The notes beneath the pieces are model-generated. The model was given only the letters and a program-made list of their open reading frames with translations. It was not told where the DNA came from and made no database searches. Source: Tolypocladium sp. Sup5 PDA-1 (Eukaryota > Ascomycota > Sordariomycetes > Hypocreales > Ophiocordycipitaceae). From it: a DNA stretch of 64,000 bases. The stretch spans positions 103,557 to 167,556 of the forward strand of contig JPHH03000068.1 of assembly GCA_000750105.3 (NCBI GenBank), read 5' to 3'. Of the stretch, positions 1 to 11,246 are shown one piece after another (positions within the stretch are counted from its first letter, which is position 1; each line of letters opens with the position of its first letter). The position numbers were made by a program, and so were the translations under genes.

Positions 1-2
1 CC

Positions 3-1183
3 CCACCTAGAGAAGACCTCCGGGTCTTCGTGCGACTCCCGACCGACGCCCCGGCGAGGGACCAGAATAGCTACACCATCCGGACCCACATCGCCGCCAA
101 AGTCGGCATCGACCTCCAGCAGGTCCCAGCCGCCTTCAAGGTGAACTCTGGATGGGCCATCCGAACAACAGATGCGACCATCCGAGATCTTATCGTCCAA
201 CGACAGTCGGAGTGGTCCGAAGACATGGGCGCGACAACCGTGGAAATCAGCCAGAGATGGTATACCTACGCCGTGGCAAACTGCCCCGGTAGGCTCACCG
301 ACCTACAAGGGAATGAATTGGACTACGATGCAGCCGCCAAGCTGAAATCGCCTGCCAGACCGGCCTCACGCCCATCAGCGTGCGCCCCGCCAGGCGCGAC
401 TCGAACGACCCCCTGACCGGGACACTGATTGTGTCATTCCTCGAACCCACTCAAAGGCCCTGGAGGCTGTTTGGCTCCAGTCGGCTAGCCCGATACATTG
501 AAAGATCCAGTCTGCCCAGCCAGTGCGACAAGTGCTGGGATTTTCACGCCCGGCACACCTGTGACCGACAATCGTCCTGCAAGCGGTGCGGACGGCGCGG
601 GCATGACGCGGAAGCCTGCGTGGCCGTCGAGCGGTGCACAAACTGCTTCGGACCCCACGCCGCAGACTTTGCGAAGTGCCCTGCTCGCCCGAAGCGATCA
701 TACGGCGTCATTCGCCGGCTGATGAGAGAAGAGAAAGCTCGTATCCGAGAGCTGGGTGCTCAGCTGACCGCCCGGCGAAAGGAACAATACGAGACCGTGG
801 AACAACCCGAGCAACCCGAGCGGGATGCCATCTGCTCGCCGGGCGGTGTCACCGAAGCACCAACATCCGTGGAGATCACCATGGAAGAAGGCACTTCGGT
901 GTCCCCAGCACGCAACGCGGAAGAGAACGTTGGAATTCCGGCACTGCAGCCTTCTACCTCCACAACTCCGAACACTGCTCGGAATGACGGTCAGGAGGTT
1001 AGACGTCCAGACAGCGCGTCACGACGCGGCAGTGACACCTCAGCTCTGAGCCCGGCCAGGACCATCACGCCGCCATTCATCATAGTAGCCACGACGCCTC
1101 AGCCTCGGTTCGAGGGCGAACGACATAGATCTGCCTCGCCCTCGAAGAGGCGACGCATGACCAAGGACGCGGCCTCCTCATGA
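3..1183 (+). pseudogene. LINE ORF1 (gag-like, zinc-knuckle protein), frameshifted
   Basis: This is the gag-like RNA-binding protein of the LINE, incomplete at the window edge. The N-terminal part reads in one frame to about 345-415. The continuation (TGLTPISVRPARRDS and onward) is one frame away, so a single indel lies near 345. Around 525-680 there are clustered CCHC-type knuckles with cores CDKCWDFHARHTC and CKRCGRRGHDAEAC, followed by a third CTNC-type cysteine cluster. The C-terminal third is Ser/Thr/Pro-rich, low in complexity and probably disordered. The stop overlaps the ATG of ORF2 (1180), the usual LINE arrangement for coupled translation. The order of the knuckles and the overlap with an endonuclease ORF make the assignment firm. 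Confidence 0.8.
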
Positions 1184-3010
1184 CGAGAAATCCACGCCTA
1201 TATCGAAGCGACAAGAAGAAGGCCCTGCGGGTCTTCCAAGTGAACGTGGGCAAGATCTCGCCAGCTCACGACTGCGCCCTAGCTCTCGCCGATTCCGAAC
1301 GATACGACATAGTACTCCTCCAGGAGCCATGGACTGAGTCTAGGGACGGCCAATGCCTTACTAAAACCCACCCCGCCTATGACACCTTCTCTCCTGTCGA
1401 TAGCTGGAAAGATAATGACACCCGACCAAGAGTTATGACCTATGTTCGACGTAGGCCCGGTCTGATGGCAGATCAGAGGAGGCCTGTGGCAACCCGGGAC
1501 ATTCTCTGGCTCACCTTGAACAACATTACCATAGTAAACTTTTACCGCCAGCCAGCCTATGATGAGGCGTTGGACATATTGCTGCAGTGGCCGGCGTCAG
1601 ACAGGTGCCTGGTAGCCGGCGACTTCAACGCCAAACACCACAGTTGGCAGGCCGGCCGTATTGATGGCCGCGGTGAGGCCGTGGCCTCGTGGGCGACAGC
1701 CAATGGGTTGAACTTACTAAACCCAGCCGATGTCCCGACAAAACCCACACGGCAATACGATAGACCTCGCATTTTCCAATATCGCTCTGGCAGATGCGGT
1801 GGTTGAAGACCACCTCGCCACCAGCTCCGACCACTTCACACTTAGCATCACCCTGCCTGAGCTCACTCTTGCGCCACCACCCACCGGGAAGGTTCGCCTT
1901 ACCTCTGATGAGGAATTGAAACGCTTCGTCGGAATGGTGGAAAGCGGCGCAGCGGCCATCGAGCCGTCAGTCGCCTCCCCTCAAGACCTCGATGCACTCG
2001 CTTCAGCACTGGTGGGTCTTCTTCAGTGCGCTGCTAGGGCCGCCGGCCGTCCTGTCCGCAAAGGAACGCGCAGCGCGCCCTGGTGGACGGAGGAGTGCGC
2101 GTTGGCCGCGGTGGAGTATCGCGCGGCGAGGAGAATTCAACCTCTCGGTTTCGACCGAGAGGTACAACTTGCCAAGAGGGATTTCCAGAGAGTCGTGCGG
2201 CGAGTCAAGCGCCGATACTGGCGCGATCTGATTGACAGTTTCACGGACAGTGCCTCCGTCTTCAAAGCGGTCCGATGGTTGAAGTCACCTGGTGCTTTCC
2301 AACCACCGCCGCTGCAAGTAGACGACGCTGTCTATGAGACGCAGCTAGACAAAGCCAATGCCCTGCGGCGGGCAACGCTCGAGCGCCGCACATCCCAAGA
2401 CGACATAGAAGACCCGTGGGCCCCAGTAGTCCCACGGAGGGCGATCCCTTTCGCCCGGGAGCTTTCCCAGGAGGAAGTCCGTGACGCGACTCTGCGCTTG
2501 GGCAACACTTCTCCCGGCTCCGATAACATCACGGTGAAAATGCTCCGTGCCGTCTGGCACGCCATTGGGAATCTCGTCCACCAGCTCTACCAAGGTTGTC
2601 TCGACATCGGCCACCATCCAAAGCCGTTCAGGGAAGCGGAGGTGGTTATGATCACGAAGCCGGGCCGACGGAACCTGTCGGAGGCTCGTGCCTGGCGTCC
2701 GATCTCTCTTCTCTCCTGCCTCGGCAAAGGCCTCGAACGACTCATTGCACGCCGCCTGGCCTGGGCATCTGTCCACTATGGTGTGTTGCACCAGCAACAA
2801 GCCGGCGCGCTGCCGAAGAGGTCCGCTGTCGACCTTGTTGCCGCACTAGTGCACGACATCGAGGAGGCTTTCGCACGTAAGCAGGTCGCCACGCTTGTGA
2901 CACTGGATGTCGAAGGCGCCTTCGACACAGTCCTCCGTAACAGGCTCATCCTCCGACTACGGCAACAGGGATGGCCTTCGAATCTGGCTCGCTGGGTTCC
3001 ATCAATTCGG
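1180..3010 (+). pseudogene. LINE ORF2 (endonuclease-reverse transcriptase), frameshifted and truncated
   Basis: Residues 10-200 form an endonuclease/exonuclease/phosphatase-type domain: LRVFQVNVGK with the catalytic Asn, DIVLLQEPW with the catalytic Glu, and a DFNAKHHSW segment with Asp/Asn. A frameshift at about 1730 moves the reading to the frame that continues GNTIDLAFSN and SSDHFTL, the last endonuclease motif. The reverse transcriptase follows, with ARAWRPISLLSCLGKGLERL (fingers) and TLDVEGAFDTV, which is motif A with its catalytic Asp, near 2905-2935. Coding similarity ends just after (GWPSNLARW), before the YxDD box. In the intact element this protein nicks target DNA and primes reverse transcription from the nick. 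This copy cannot. Confidence 0.85.
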
Positions 3011-3335
3011 TTACAGCCGTGGTGTTCCCACCGTGGAAGGCTTGCTGCCGCTTCGAGGTGATCCGAGTCTTGAGTGCGTACTCGCCTGCGCTCACCGGTG
3101 CTCCGGCCAGCGTGCGCCGTCGTGTGCGGAAGCTAGACAGCTCAAGCAGCGCTACCACGAATATGCTGTCATATTCAACCTTTGTCATTGTTTCTCTGGA
3201 CGTTGGTAACCTGGTGATGTGGTCGAAAGCCACTAAAGACGAAGCGGGCGCTAATATGCCTCTACGGCGGGACTTATACGGATTTCACCTAGACTACTCG
3301 AGTATTAGTTTCTAGATATCAGAGCGAAAGTCAGC

Positions 3336-3932
3336 ATGGAGGTTCCACGAGGCAAGGGGGAGATCCTTCTTGCCCAGCCTCTGGGCCCGTCGTCTCGATG
3401 GCCGAGCGCCAGAGTCAATGTTTCCGAGATGGACTCGCTGGACTCGCAAGGACTCCCCGACTCGTTGCTGGTGACAGGGCCGCAACTAGCGAGGACATCT
3501 GAACGCCCGACGCCTGATCCTATGGACTGGGGCGATGCCTGGACAAAATTCACAACTCCGCAGAAACAACCGCGTCAACCTCCTGCTGTCCATCCGACCC
3601 CTCCCGGGTCGGGCTCGACGGAACCGACAACACCGCCAGCGAAGCGAGCAAACCCGGACATCGATAAGACTCCACGCGTATCACAGACTTCTTCAAGCAC
3701 CATCCTATCTTCTGGCAATGACCTCCCTTCTGGCAGCAACGGCCCTCCCAGGTCCCAGTCTGCGTCAACGCTTTCACAACACGACCTTGAAGAATCGGGC
3801 GTAGACCCCGATACAACCAGTCGCACCGAAGATGCATCCGTACTGGATTCTATTTCCGCCATCTGCCCAGACGCCGCCAATCGTCCCCACCGCAATCGTC
3901 ATCCCCCAAAGTAATATCTGGAAGTCGAATAA
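3336..3932 (+). pseudogene. Fragment of Helitron-associated protein X (C-terminal tail), third copy
   Basis: A 192-codon open frame rich in Pro, Ser and Thr ends in RPHRNRHPPK and a TAA stop. Past that stop the same frame continues YLEVE before a second TAA at 3930. The two larger copies of protein X in this window end in RPHRNRHPPKKYPDAV (50.6 kb) and RPLRIRQPPKKYQEAN (14.6 kb), so the stop here replaces the second Lys of PPKK. Upstream the fragment shares the same composition and loosely matching TPPAKR...SSSTI stretches. None of the conserved N-terminal part of protein X is seen, so this is a tail fragment, probably a relic of another Helitron copy next to the LINE. A basic RNRxPP tail also occurs in copia polyproteins, but no retrotransposon domains surround it. 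Confidence 0.5.
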
Positions 3933-4542
3933 AGTGTTACTGGAAAGAATGGTCACTCATGCAAAGGAATCATGGTGGATTGGGACATCAATTTAATTCT
4001 TGTCATTTGTTACTCATTATACCAGAACTGAAATTCCCCGACTATGCCTGTGCCCCTACCGAACTCAGCACCGGATGGGCAGAGGGCTCCGCCGTAGTGG
4101 TCTCAAGCGGCTTGCAACCCCTGCCGGTGGTTCGTCAGTCTCGCCACGTCCCCTTACCTACCACTTCTCCTCTCCTCCAATCGAAGTGCAGATACACATC
4201 TTGCGGATGTTTGGGACTAGTCAGAAGGAGAATTAAAGGACGCAAAGTAGCTAGCAGCCTCACCGTCCACCCGCTCGTCCACTTCCCCCCGGGCTTCGTC
4301 CCCACCTGCCCGTCAAGACAACGGCAGCTCTCAACGTACCAAACACATATCACAGCAACCTATGCACCTCCTGCGGACTACCTCGAGGAAGCTGAATGTC
4401 CTTAGCCTTCATCTCCATCTGATCCCATCGTGCGGGGTTGCCAGTTCTCTTCAAATAACTGGCTGACGTAATAGTAATCATCTTCGCAAGTGGCAAGTTT
4501 GTGTAGCTCCTCCCATTGACACTCTACAAAGTGGTGGTTACA
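3933..4542. other. No gene seen
   Basis: Short overlapping open frames on both strands have no recognisable motif and no consistent coding character. This is probably 3' flanking sequence of the regulator gene that follows on the minus strand. Confidence 0.5.
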
Positions 4543-6063
4543 TCAGAATTGGGTTGTGGGCATGAAGTGTTCGGACTTACTGTGCAGCTTCGCATAACCC
4601 CTACTGTAGTGGATGAACTGAAGCTTCTCATCGTCCAGACCCAGTAGTACGCGAAGCGCCCGATCTTTGCAATTCTCTGACAATGGATTGAATATCCTGT
4701 TGCAGTAATGGAAGTGTGCAAGGAGGATATTCGCTCCTTTGCACACGGATCAGCCACAGTGATTCACGATAAGTGTCACAATTTGGTATGCCATTCTTAC
4801 CCAGATGATATTCTCCGACCCTATCCCCTGGAGCGGAATGGTGCTAAGCATACAGTAGTTAGCCACCCAGAGTATATACCGTGGTGGTTACTGATGCATG
4901 GCCCAGGTATAAGAACTCACCTTCATTCCGTGTTTGATGGCATGGTTGACATCATGGGCCGCTAGAAGGGCTGAATGATGCAGCAAGATAAATGTCACAA
5001 GATATATGACCAGCCAGGTGTCCTTCTTGTTTTTGTAAATCATATCCTGAAGCCTGCGTAGCACATTGGTTCTGAGCGTTTTCTGAATGTGGTGGATCAA
5101 GGCGAATTCCATTTGCGCACCCAGAAAAGGCGGGATTGGGACCATATCGTGGCCATGACGCGATTCGTCGAGAATCCCGAGTGTCTCTTCTCCGACGATG
5201 AAAGCAGGCATCGCTGATAGGCGAATGGATGTCCACAGCCTGAATGTTTGATCGAGCAATTCAAATGACTCCACTGGAGTCCTTGGATCCCTGGATACTC
5301 GGCAAGCCTGACGATATGTCTTGTAAAGTAATTCGTCAGATGGCCCCGAAAACCTGCTCAAAGCATGGTCTATGATTTTTGGGATGTAGTTAACATATGC
5401 CGATGCTCCGTCTTCCAAATTCACCAAGGTAAATGGCGGGGTTGAGACTGAGTTATGGGTGCCCTTGTTGTCTGAGATCGGTTCCAGCTTACCATCTTGG
5501 GTTGTCATGAGCTCCCGCACTCGTAGTTCCATATACTTATTGCTCAGGCCCTCAGATATGCGAACAACCCTGTTTTCAGTTGCCGCCCAACTCTTTGTCA
5601 GATCCATAGCATTGTTACCCCATTCATGTAGTCGCTCGTGACCGAGAATACACCCGGGCTTGTGTAACCTGATGTCCGTAATCTTGTACCTTAAACAAGG
5701 AACGCGACCCGACGATGTGCCAACCAGTCTGCTGCATGTCAAGCATAGCCCACTGGGATTATCAGGACGGCTCTCGCACTAGGGAATATCTGATTAGTGT
5801 TCACCCAACTGCGATTTCCACGCTGCGATATCGAGGTTCGATACAAGCCGAATAGCTTTTTGTGTACTTACACGAATCCGCTGCATCCTGCATCTGATAC
5901 ATGAGCCAACCCTCCGTGTTTGGGCTGTCTCCTTGCGGAGGTTGCGATCCTGGAATGGTCCGCGCTTTCGCTTCTTGGGTAGGAGGATACTGGGCCTCGA
6001 TAGTCGATCGGGTAACGAAGCCTCATACCGGCCGCCTCGATCCAACGGGCACGCGTGCATCAT
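4543..6063 (-). CDS. Zn2Cys6 fungal transcription factor
   Basis: Minus-strand regulator in at least three exons. Exon 1 (6063-5872) carries a basic KKRKRGPF stretch and the first zinc-cluster half, SCIRCRMQRIR. An intron with GTAAGT at 5871 and CTAG ending at 5779 joins it to CESRPDNPSGLCLTC, completing a Zn(II)2Cys6 cluster of form C-x2-C-x6-C-x10-C-x2-C. Exon 2 (5778-4921) encodes a regulatory region typical of this fungal family, with no named domain. A strong donor (AAG/GTGAGT at 4920) ends exon 2. A third exon near 4746-4543 encodes LLAHFHYCNRIFNPLSENC, a motif often seen at the C-terminus of such regulators; its acceptor could not be fixed, because a stop lies just upstream in frame. 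Likely nuclear and DNA-binding, target unknown. The start is one of two adjacent ATGs at 6063 and 6060. No lesion is certain, so it may be functional. Confidence 0.65.
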
Positions 6064-7644
6064 TTAAGAATACCAGATGCCTCCAGGAGAGGCTGGGTCC
6101 AGTAAAAGAGGTGAGGAATCAGTTGTCTGATGACAATGAAGCTGGATATCGACGATGGTCCTTAAGGGTACGTGTACCTGGGATATGTGTTTGGTATAAC
6201 GAACACGAAAATTTGAGACGGGGAATGGCTGGTTATTTAATCATAAGTGATGACGGCACGTAGCGTCCTACTGGCTGCACTCCTCCTGTGCCTAAGCGCC
6301 GTCGCCGCCATTGGTACTTGGCTCACGGCACAGATCTGCAGACGCAGAAGGCATCGGAAACCCCGCGCTCGCTACATTTCATAAGCTATATTCACGCGAC
6401 TGCACCTTTTCTTAGTTGGTGCTGTGGCCAATGCTACACGTAGCACTTGCCCCCGTCGCAAATGGTAACCTTTCCTACTGTATAGTGACGCCTTATTGCA
6501 ATGGCCCCTAATTCAAAGCGCCTTAGCGCAAAGCGCCTCAGAAGGTAAAGCTTGTGCCCTCGTTAATATTTAGATGTGTTGTCAGCGAGCCCCATGGACC
6601 ATCCTTCCGGGCCTGGCGAGAGCATAACAAGCGCGGTGCTTATCGAAAATTTATTCGTTGTCATAACTGAACGTTCCAGTTTCTGCTTTGTTGGATTATT
6701 ACCACTTCGTGGCTCTTCGTTCGCAGTCGCACCCGCCATCGGTAAAGCGCTCTGTATTGGTATAGGAACCAGACTTCGGAAAACTGCAGGGAGTGTACAC
6801 TACAGTATTCCATGGCGCTGCGAGCACTTCAAAATCCAGATGCCTATTAAAAATGGCTCCATGACCCCAGTTGCTGCCGTTGGAGAAAATGGCCAACATG
6901 GTCCAGAACCTCATAACACCATGTCATTTGTGATGTCACGGCACCCTGTCAAGGTTTTGAGAGAACCATCCAATAGCGGTCGGTCTAGCTGTGCGGTCCA
7001 GGCTCTCGGTTAGAGACACATCAGCTTTAAATGTTCTTCGCTGTTCGTATGCTGTGCAAGGACTGAACCAACTCCCGGGACAGCGGAAAGGAGCGTAAAA
7101 CAGATTACGCCATCCCAGTCGTCTCATCTTTCTTCACACTCTGCAACATGTGTGATGACGAGCCGAGCCGCCGGGTTGTTGGTCACACGCTCGTCCTCCT
7201 TTTCAATGTGGCCTGATGTCTTAGACATTGCATTCCAGAGCCCAACGTGACAGGGAATCCTAGTTGACAGGCTTCCCTGTCTCACCACCAACCTGGGCAT
7301 CCACCGTGCCCTCAAGGAAAAGCCCTGGTGCGAACCAACTTTACCAAGCTGTTGGGGAAGTCGAATAGCGAATCAGCCACCGTTAGGTGGTTGGACGGTC
7401 GGGAAAGTAATTCCACCTCGGGAACACACCAATCTGGTGCAATTGAACGAACCGTCGTCCCGGCTCCGCGACGGGTTCTGCTCATCGTCGTCGATACGTC
7501 GTCGTTGCTTTTCGCTGACGCCTCACCGGACGAGGGCTGGCTGGTCTGCGGAAGTTCTGGTCCTCCGGCACATCGCAGGGCCTTTCGTACTCGAACGGGG
7601 AAGGGTTCATCTGCGATAAGTTCCCAATAGCGTAGACGCAAGGA
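6064..7644. other. No gene seen
   Basis: There are scattered open frames up to 145 codons with no family motif. The region near 6510-6545 contains short AAAGCGCCT-type repeats. Part of it (to about 6250) is probably the promoter of the minus-strand Zn2Cys6 gene. Confidence 0.5.
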
Positions 7645-7718
7645 TAGAAATCGATCGATCGATCGATTCGATCGATTTGATCAGACGATTCGATTTCGAT
7701 TTCGATCGTATCGATCCG
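7645..7718. repeat. ATCG-rich simple repeat
   Basis: About 70 bp is made almost entirely of ATCGATCG, GATTCGAT and related units. It abuts the CAGGGTTGAAA end of the hAT remnant at 7722. Confidence 0.8.
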
Positions 7719-7721
7719 AGC

Positions 7722-8430
7722 CAGGGTTGAAAGCCACTCCACTCAATCCACTGGCTGCTCAAGTGGAGTGGGTAGATCATAATCCACTGAATATCTCAGC
7801 ATAGTGGATCCACTGGAAGCTATCGAGGATTGGGTGGATTAGGGTGGATTGGGTAGATTGGCAAGTGCCTCCATTCGTGATGGTGAAGCTATTCCCGAAG
7901 CCCTTGCCACCCTACCTGCCCCGTTCCAAGTTCCAAGTGAGCCATCTCCAACTGGCTTCCATCTCGTCTTGAACGCTCGCCACCTGAGTAAGCCACTTTG
8001 TTGCCCACCCCTCGAGCTGTTGATCTGACATCTGAGCCAATTCGAGATTGACTTTTTCTTCGTCTATCGAGACAAAGAAGGGATCTAAGTCATGAATAAT
8101 ACCCGCCCTCAGCCATGAACGCAATACCTGGCACATCCCGATAATCTGGGCTTCAAGTTGGTGGCGCAGAGGGTTCACCATCCGACCTGCTGCTGAGAAA
8201 AGACGCTCACACTCAGCAGACATTAGTTGTATCGTGAGAAAATCAAGCGCCATTCGCGATAAGTTTGGATACTTGAATCGCATCTCGTGCCAGCAGAGTG
8301 CGTAATCAACTGGTTCCAACCGTTGGAGCCGTGCTTGGCAACCAGCCAATTTGGATGTCCGATTGATTGGGTTTGGATCCAACCGGTTCCAACTCGTTCC
8401 ATTATCCAGGGGTCAATGTGAGAGAACCCG
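7722..8430 (-). mobile_element. hAT DNA transposon remnant (3' part)
   Basis: The left edge starts CAGGGTTGAAAGCC, close to the CAGGG(A/T)TGAAA form of Ac-type hAT terminal inverted repeats, at the position expected for the 3' end of a minus-strand transposase. Between 7738 and 7860 there are many short GTGGATT/AATCCAC and CCACT repeats resembling hAT subterminal transposase-binding sites. Inside lies the C-terminal transposase segment (7912-8382). No opposite terminus or target duplication was found, so the element is truncated on its 5' side near 8430-8560. A related scrap lies at about 40.05-40.23 kb. Confidence 0.65.
7912..8382 (-). pseudogene. hAT transposase, C-terminal dimerisation domain fragment
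   Basis: This 156-codon frame contains the hAT C-terminal dimerisation motif: YPNLSRMALDFLTIQLMSAE, then CERLFSAAGRMVNPLRHQL and MCQVLRSWLR. In an intact transposase this region is the last ~150 residues, following the RNase H-like catalytic core. The Asp/Glu catalytic residues, the BED zinc finger and all upstream parts are missing, so it cannot be active. The frame is clean up to its apparent start. Confidence 0.8.
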
Positions 8431-9318
8431 GCGCTGGACCTTGAACCGCTACCATTGAGTTCCCAGCTCGGCTCCTCGTACGTCCCGCTGGCCCAGTGCA
8501 ACAGTGCAACATCAAATGCCGGACATGTGAGGCTAGCAGGCTGGCTGGCTGGCCATGACAACTCAGAACCTGCCTGAGTCAAGTTTCCGCTTCCCCCTAT
8601 CTGTTCTTTCTTTACGTTTCAACACTAGTCGTTTTCACCACGACCACACGTGCAAAGCCCAAGCAGCAAAGACAGTATTTACAATATGGCGGGTGCCAAG
8701 TTACTGTCCAACGGCGGCCTCCATCGGGCTTGTTTTAGGGGGGATTTCCACAAGAGAAGAGGTCAAAACGTCTGGATACGGATACGGATATTCCCTACAC
8801 GGATCCGGACACTATGCACAAAGTGCCTCTGGTGTCGACATTCGGGTTGTGGAATTAGCTGTACTGTTAATGTTTACTTCTAAAACTTGAGACTGCTACC
8901 TGACTAGTGTCATTATCTATATATCTCGTATCATTGCCATAGGTGGAAAGGCCGCAAGGCTGTCAAATCAAGTAATTGCCTAGTATGGCAGGACGGCTTA
9001 CTATAACTTTACCAATTTCGGACATTACCAATACTAGAGTTATTTTGCTCAAGGAATCAGATTCTAATAGGTATTTGGATTCCTCGAGCATACGGATTAG
9101 GTAGCACTCAATATTTGAAGTGGCTGCAAAATGAAGGAGAGAATTTTGTTAGGATTTACCCTTGAGCTTCCGACGCATCTCTTTGTAGATATGGGAGGTC
9201 TGTTATGTGCGTATATTGCTATGCGCTAGTTCGCCATGTCTAGATATATTCATCAAGCACAGCGGTTTCCAACTGCGCCTTAGGTTCACAAGTGACAGTC
9301 CGGTGCATGATGCCACTC
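8431..9318. other. No gene seen; AT-richer spacer
   Basis: No coding motif was found. Base composition becomes A/T-rich from about 8880. It separates the hAT remnant from the broken transporter. Confidence 0.5.
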
Positions 9319-10345
9319 CTATGCGTCCTTTGGCGGAGCTGCTTCAGCAAGCAGGTCGTGCTTCTCAAACTGCCATGCCTTGATACGCCTCTGGAACAAA
9401 ATCTCCAGCTCCTCGTATGTACGGCCACGACTCTCAGGCAGGCGGAAGATACACCAAATGAGACACACCAGACTAATGGCGCCAAACGAAAAACCGGCTT
9501 TCCCAACCCAGTTCGCCTCGTTGCTATTCAGCATGAACGGCATAGCGACGGTAAAAACAATTGAAGCCAGCGCTTGCACGGCGGTCGCAACAGCAATAGT
9601 CTTCTCCCGAAGGCGTGTGGCCGATATTTCGGAAATAATAACGAAACAAATAGGGCCAACCGTCATCTGATAAATGAAGGTCCAAAGGTCCATTAGCGAT
9701 GCTAGGGCCCATGTGGCACCAGTATTGTTTTGAGGAATGCCCAAGAAGCCGATAATAAATAGCAGTATTGCCCAAGAAGCCGATAATAAATAGCAGTATT
9801 GTCATGACAATCATGCCATAGTTATAAATAGTTCGACGACCGAGATGAAACTAGAATCCTATATATTAGCGAAACGCATCCGTTAAATAAACCTAGTTAT
9901 ATGGGTATATACGTAATTCATGAGTGGCCACGATAAGATTGTGCCCACGAATCCGAGTGCCGTGTTTCCCACGCCCACTATCGAAAATATTAGTTACGTT
10001 TGCTAAGAATGCGTAGTACCTTCGTTACACTTACTATTGAATGCATTAGCAGAGCTCAACCCAGCCTGCTCAAAAAAGTAATTGGCGAATCCAATAAGAG
10101 GGTTTCCCGCGATAACTTGAATAAGGTATACCATGACGGAAATCTCGGTTCGTACGAGATGAATACCCTTAAAGCATTCACGGTATGACGTAGCCGTCTC
10201 GTACTCGCGCTCTAGGCGATCCGTCTGCTCAATTCCCAGTAGGATATTGTCGATGTCAGGTCGATGTACATCCGATGTCAGCTTCAAGAGAGCGCGACGC
10301 GCGTCCTCGTGCCGGCCGCGGCGAACCAGCCAGTATGGACCCTCC
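9319..10345 (-). pseudogene. MFS sugar (alpha-glucoside-type) transporter, truncated pseudogene
   Basis: This is the C-terminal half of a sugar-porter-family MFS permease. In order: GPYWLVRRGRHEDARRALLK (the loop after TM6), GNPLIGFANYFFEQAG (TM7 region), then across an intron (donor GTAAGTG near 10012) VGVGNTALGFVGTI, LGRRTIYNYGM, TM segments, and the family signature PESRGRTYEELEILF near the end. The N-terminal six membrane segments are absent: homology stops near 10345, where unrelated sequence begins. A 31-bp exact tandem duplication at 9739-9800 inside a membrane segment shifts the frame. The gene is broken twice. An intact relative would import disaccharides through the plasma membrane. 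Confidence 0.75.
9739..9800. repeat. 31-bp perfect tandem duplication inside the transporter pseudogene
   Basis: Two exact head-to-tail copies (9739-9769 and 9770-9800) start GCCCAAGAAGCC and end GCAGTATT. Because 31 is not a multiple of 3, the duplication itself frameshifts the transporter and looks recent. Confidence 0.95.
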
Positions 10346-10559
10346 CGATAACGTCTCGTGTTCCGATGCCGAACATAGCTCCATCTCGCTCTCCCCTCGG
10401 GACATGGCACCTCGTGAGCACGCAGCTTCGGAGATGCAGCGATACCAACCGCGAGAACCGCCACCGCCGAGAACGGTACAGGGGGTGCAAAATACGGCAC
10501 CAAGGAAGCATGCTGGAAAGCATGACGGCGCCGCCGTACCTGTGGTCGGTAGATTAATT

Positions 10560-10909
10560 TGCAAGTGCGACTACCCCAGCTATCACAAGGTCTACAGCCG
10601 CAACGAGCATCTCAAGCGTCACAAGCAGTCGTGAGTGTTTATACTTATCGCAGCATGCTCTTTCACGCAAAGCTCACAGGCTAACATTACTCTATAGTTT
10701 CCATGCGGAAGGACCTAATAGCTTTTCCTGCGAATTCTGGCAACCAGTTCAACCGCCAGGACAACCTCAACAACCACCGCAAGCTCCACGCCCGGTCCAA
10801 CAGCCGGAAAAGTCGCGTCGCGTTTATCCCAGCTGCTAGGACCACGATTGAGGAGGAGCGCAGTCACAAGCGACGGCAAAAGCCGGCCGTGAAGCGGGGA
10901 ACGATATAA
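10560..10909 (+). pseudogene. C2H2 zinc-finger gene fragment, degenerate
   Basis: Exon 1 encodes CKCDYPSYHKVYSRNEHLKRH, a C2H2 finger in which the second Cys appears to be Tyr. An intron (GTGAGT at 10631, TATAG at 10697) is followed by FHAEGPNSFSCEF. The reading then slips one frame into NQFNRQDNLNNHRKLHAR, the end of a second finger. The second finger is thus broken by a small deletion and has lost a Cys. The C-terminal tail is basic. It lies head-to-head against the truncated transporter, so two gene fragments were joined here. The Cys-to-Tyr change fits C-to-T decay, but no second copy is available for comparison. Confidence 0.6.
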
Positions 10910-11246
10910 TTGATTTGACGAATCGGATAAAGGCGGATGGAAGGTGACGGTGAGTGGCTTCGACTTTCTGTGAAGGACGTTAGGTGATGATAGTGGCATA
11001 AAACGGCTGCTTTCTCTCTTTTCGTGTGTATATGCCCCTCCAAATTGGCTATTATAGACGTCCAATCAAAATTTGACCATGCGGTAAAGCCCACCACGCA
11101 GATGACTGAAGGCGGACATACTACACAATGCTAGCACCCTTGCGGTTAACCTGCATAGCATCAAGGAGTAGGCATGTTAACGTCCCGAGGAATGACAAAG
11201 GCCAGACACAAGCCAGTTCATATGGGAAAACGAGAGAAGCTTAAGC
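10910..11246. other. No gene seen
   Basis: Spacer between the zinc-finger fragment and the small RING-like gene, without recognisable features. Confidence 0.5.

Larger units (their letters stand above)
1..3010 (+). mobile_element. Tad1-like LINE retrotransposon, decayed and truncated
   Basis: This is a non-LTR retrotransposon with the usual two-ORF layout: a gag-like ORF1 with zinc knuckles, overlapping by 4 bp an ORF2 that encodes an apurinic-type endonuclease followed by a reverse transcriptase. The window edge cuts the 5' part. Recognisable reverse transcriptase coding stops near 3005, soon after motif A, so the catalytic YxDD segment, the rest of the fingers/palm and any RNase H domain are missing. 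Each ORF carries one frameshift (near 345 and 1730). The copy is therefore dead. Tad-type LINEs are common in filamentous ascomycetes. The boundary at about 3010 is approximate and marks only where homology fades. Confidence 0.85.

Noticed and set aside
3336..3932. Copia-type retrotransposon tail suggested by the RNRHPPK motif
   Set aside because: No integrase, reverse transcriptase or LTR is adjacent, and the match to protein X tails is closer.
6576..7013. 145-codon plus-strand frame
   Set aside because: No motif, no intron support and atypical composition. Treated as chance.
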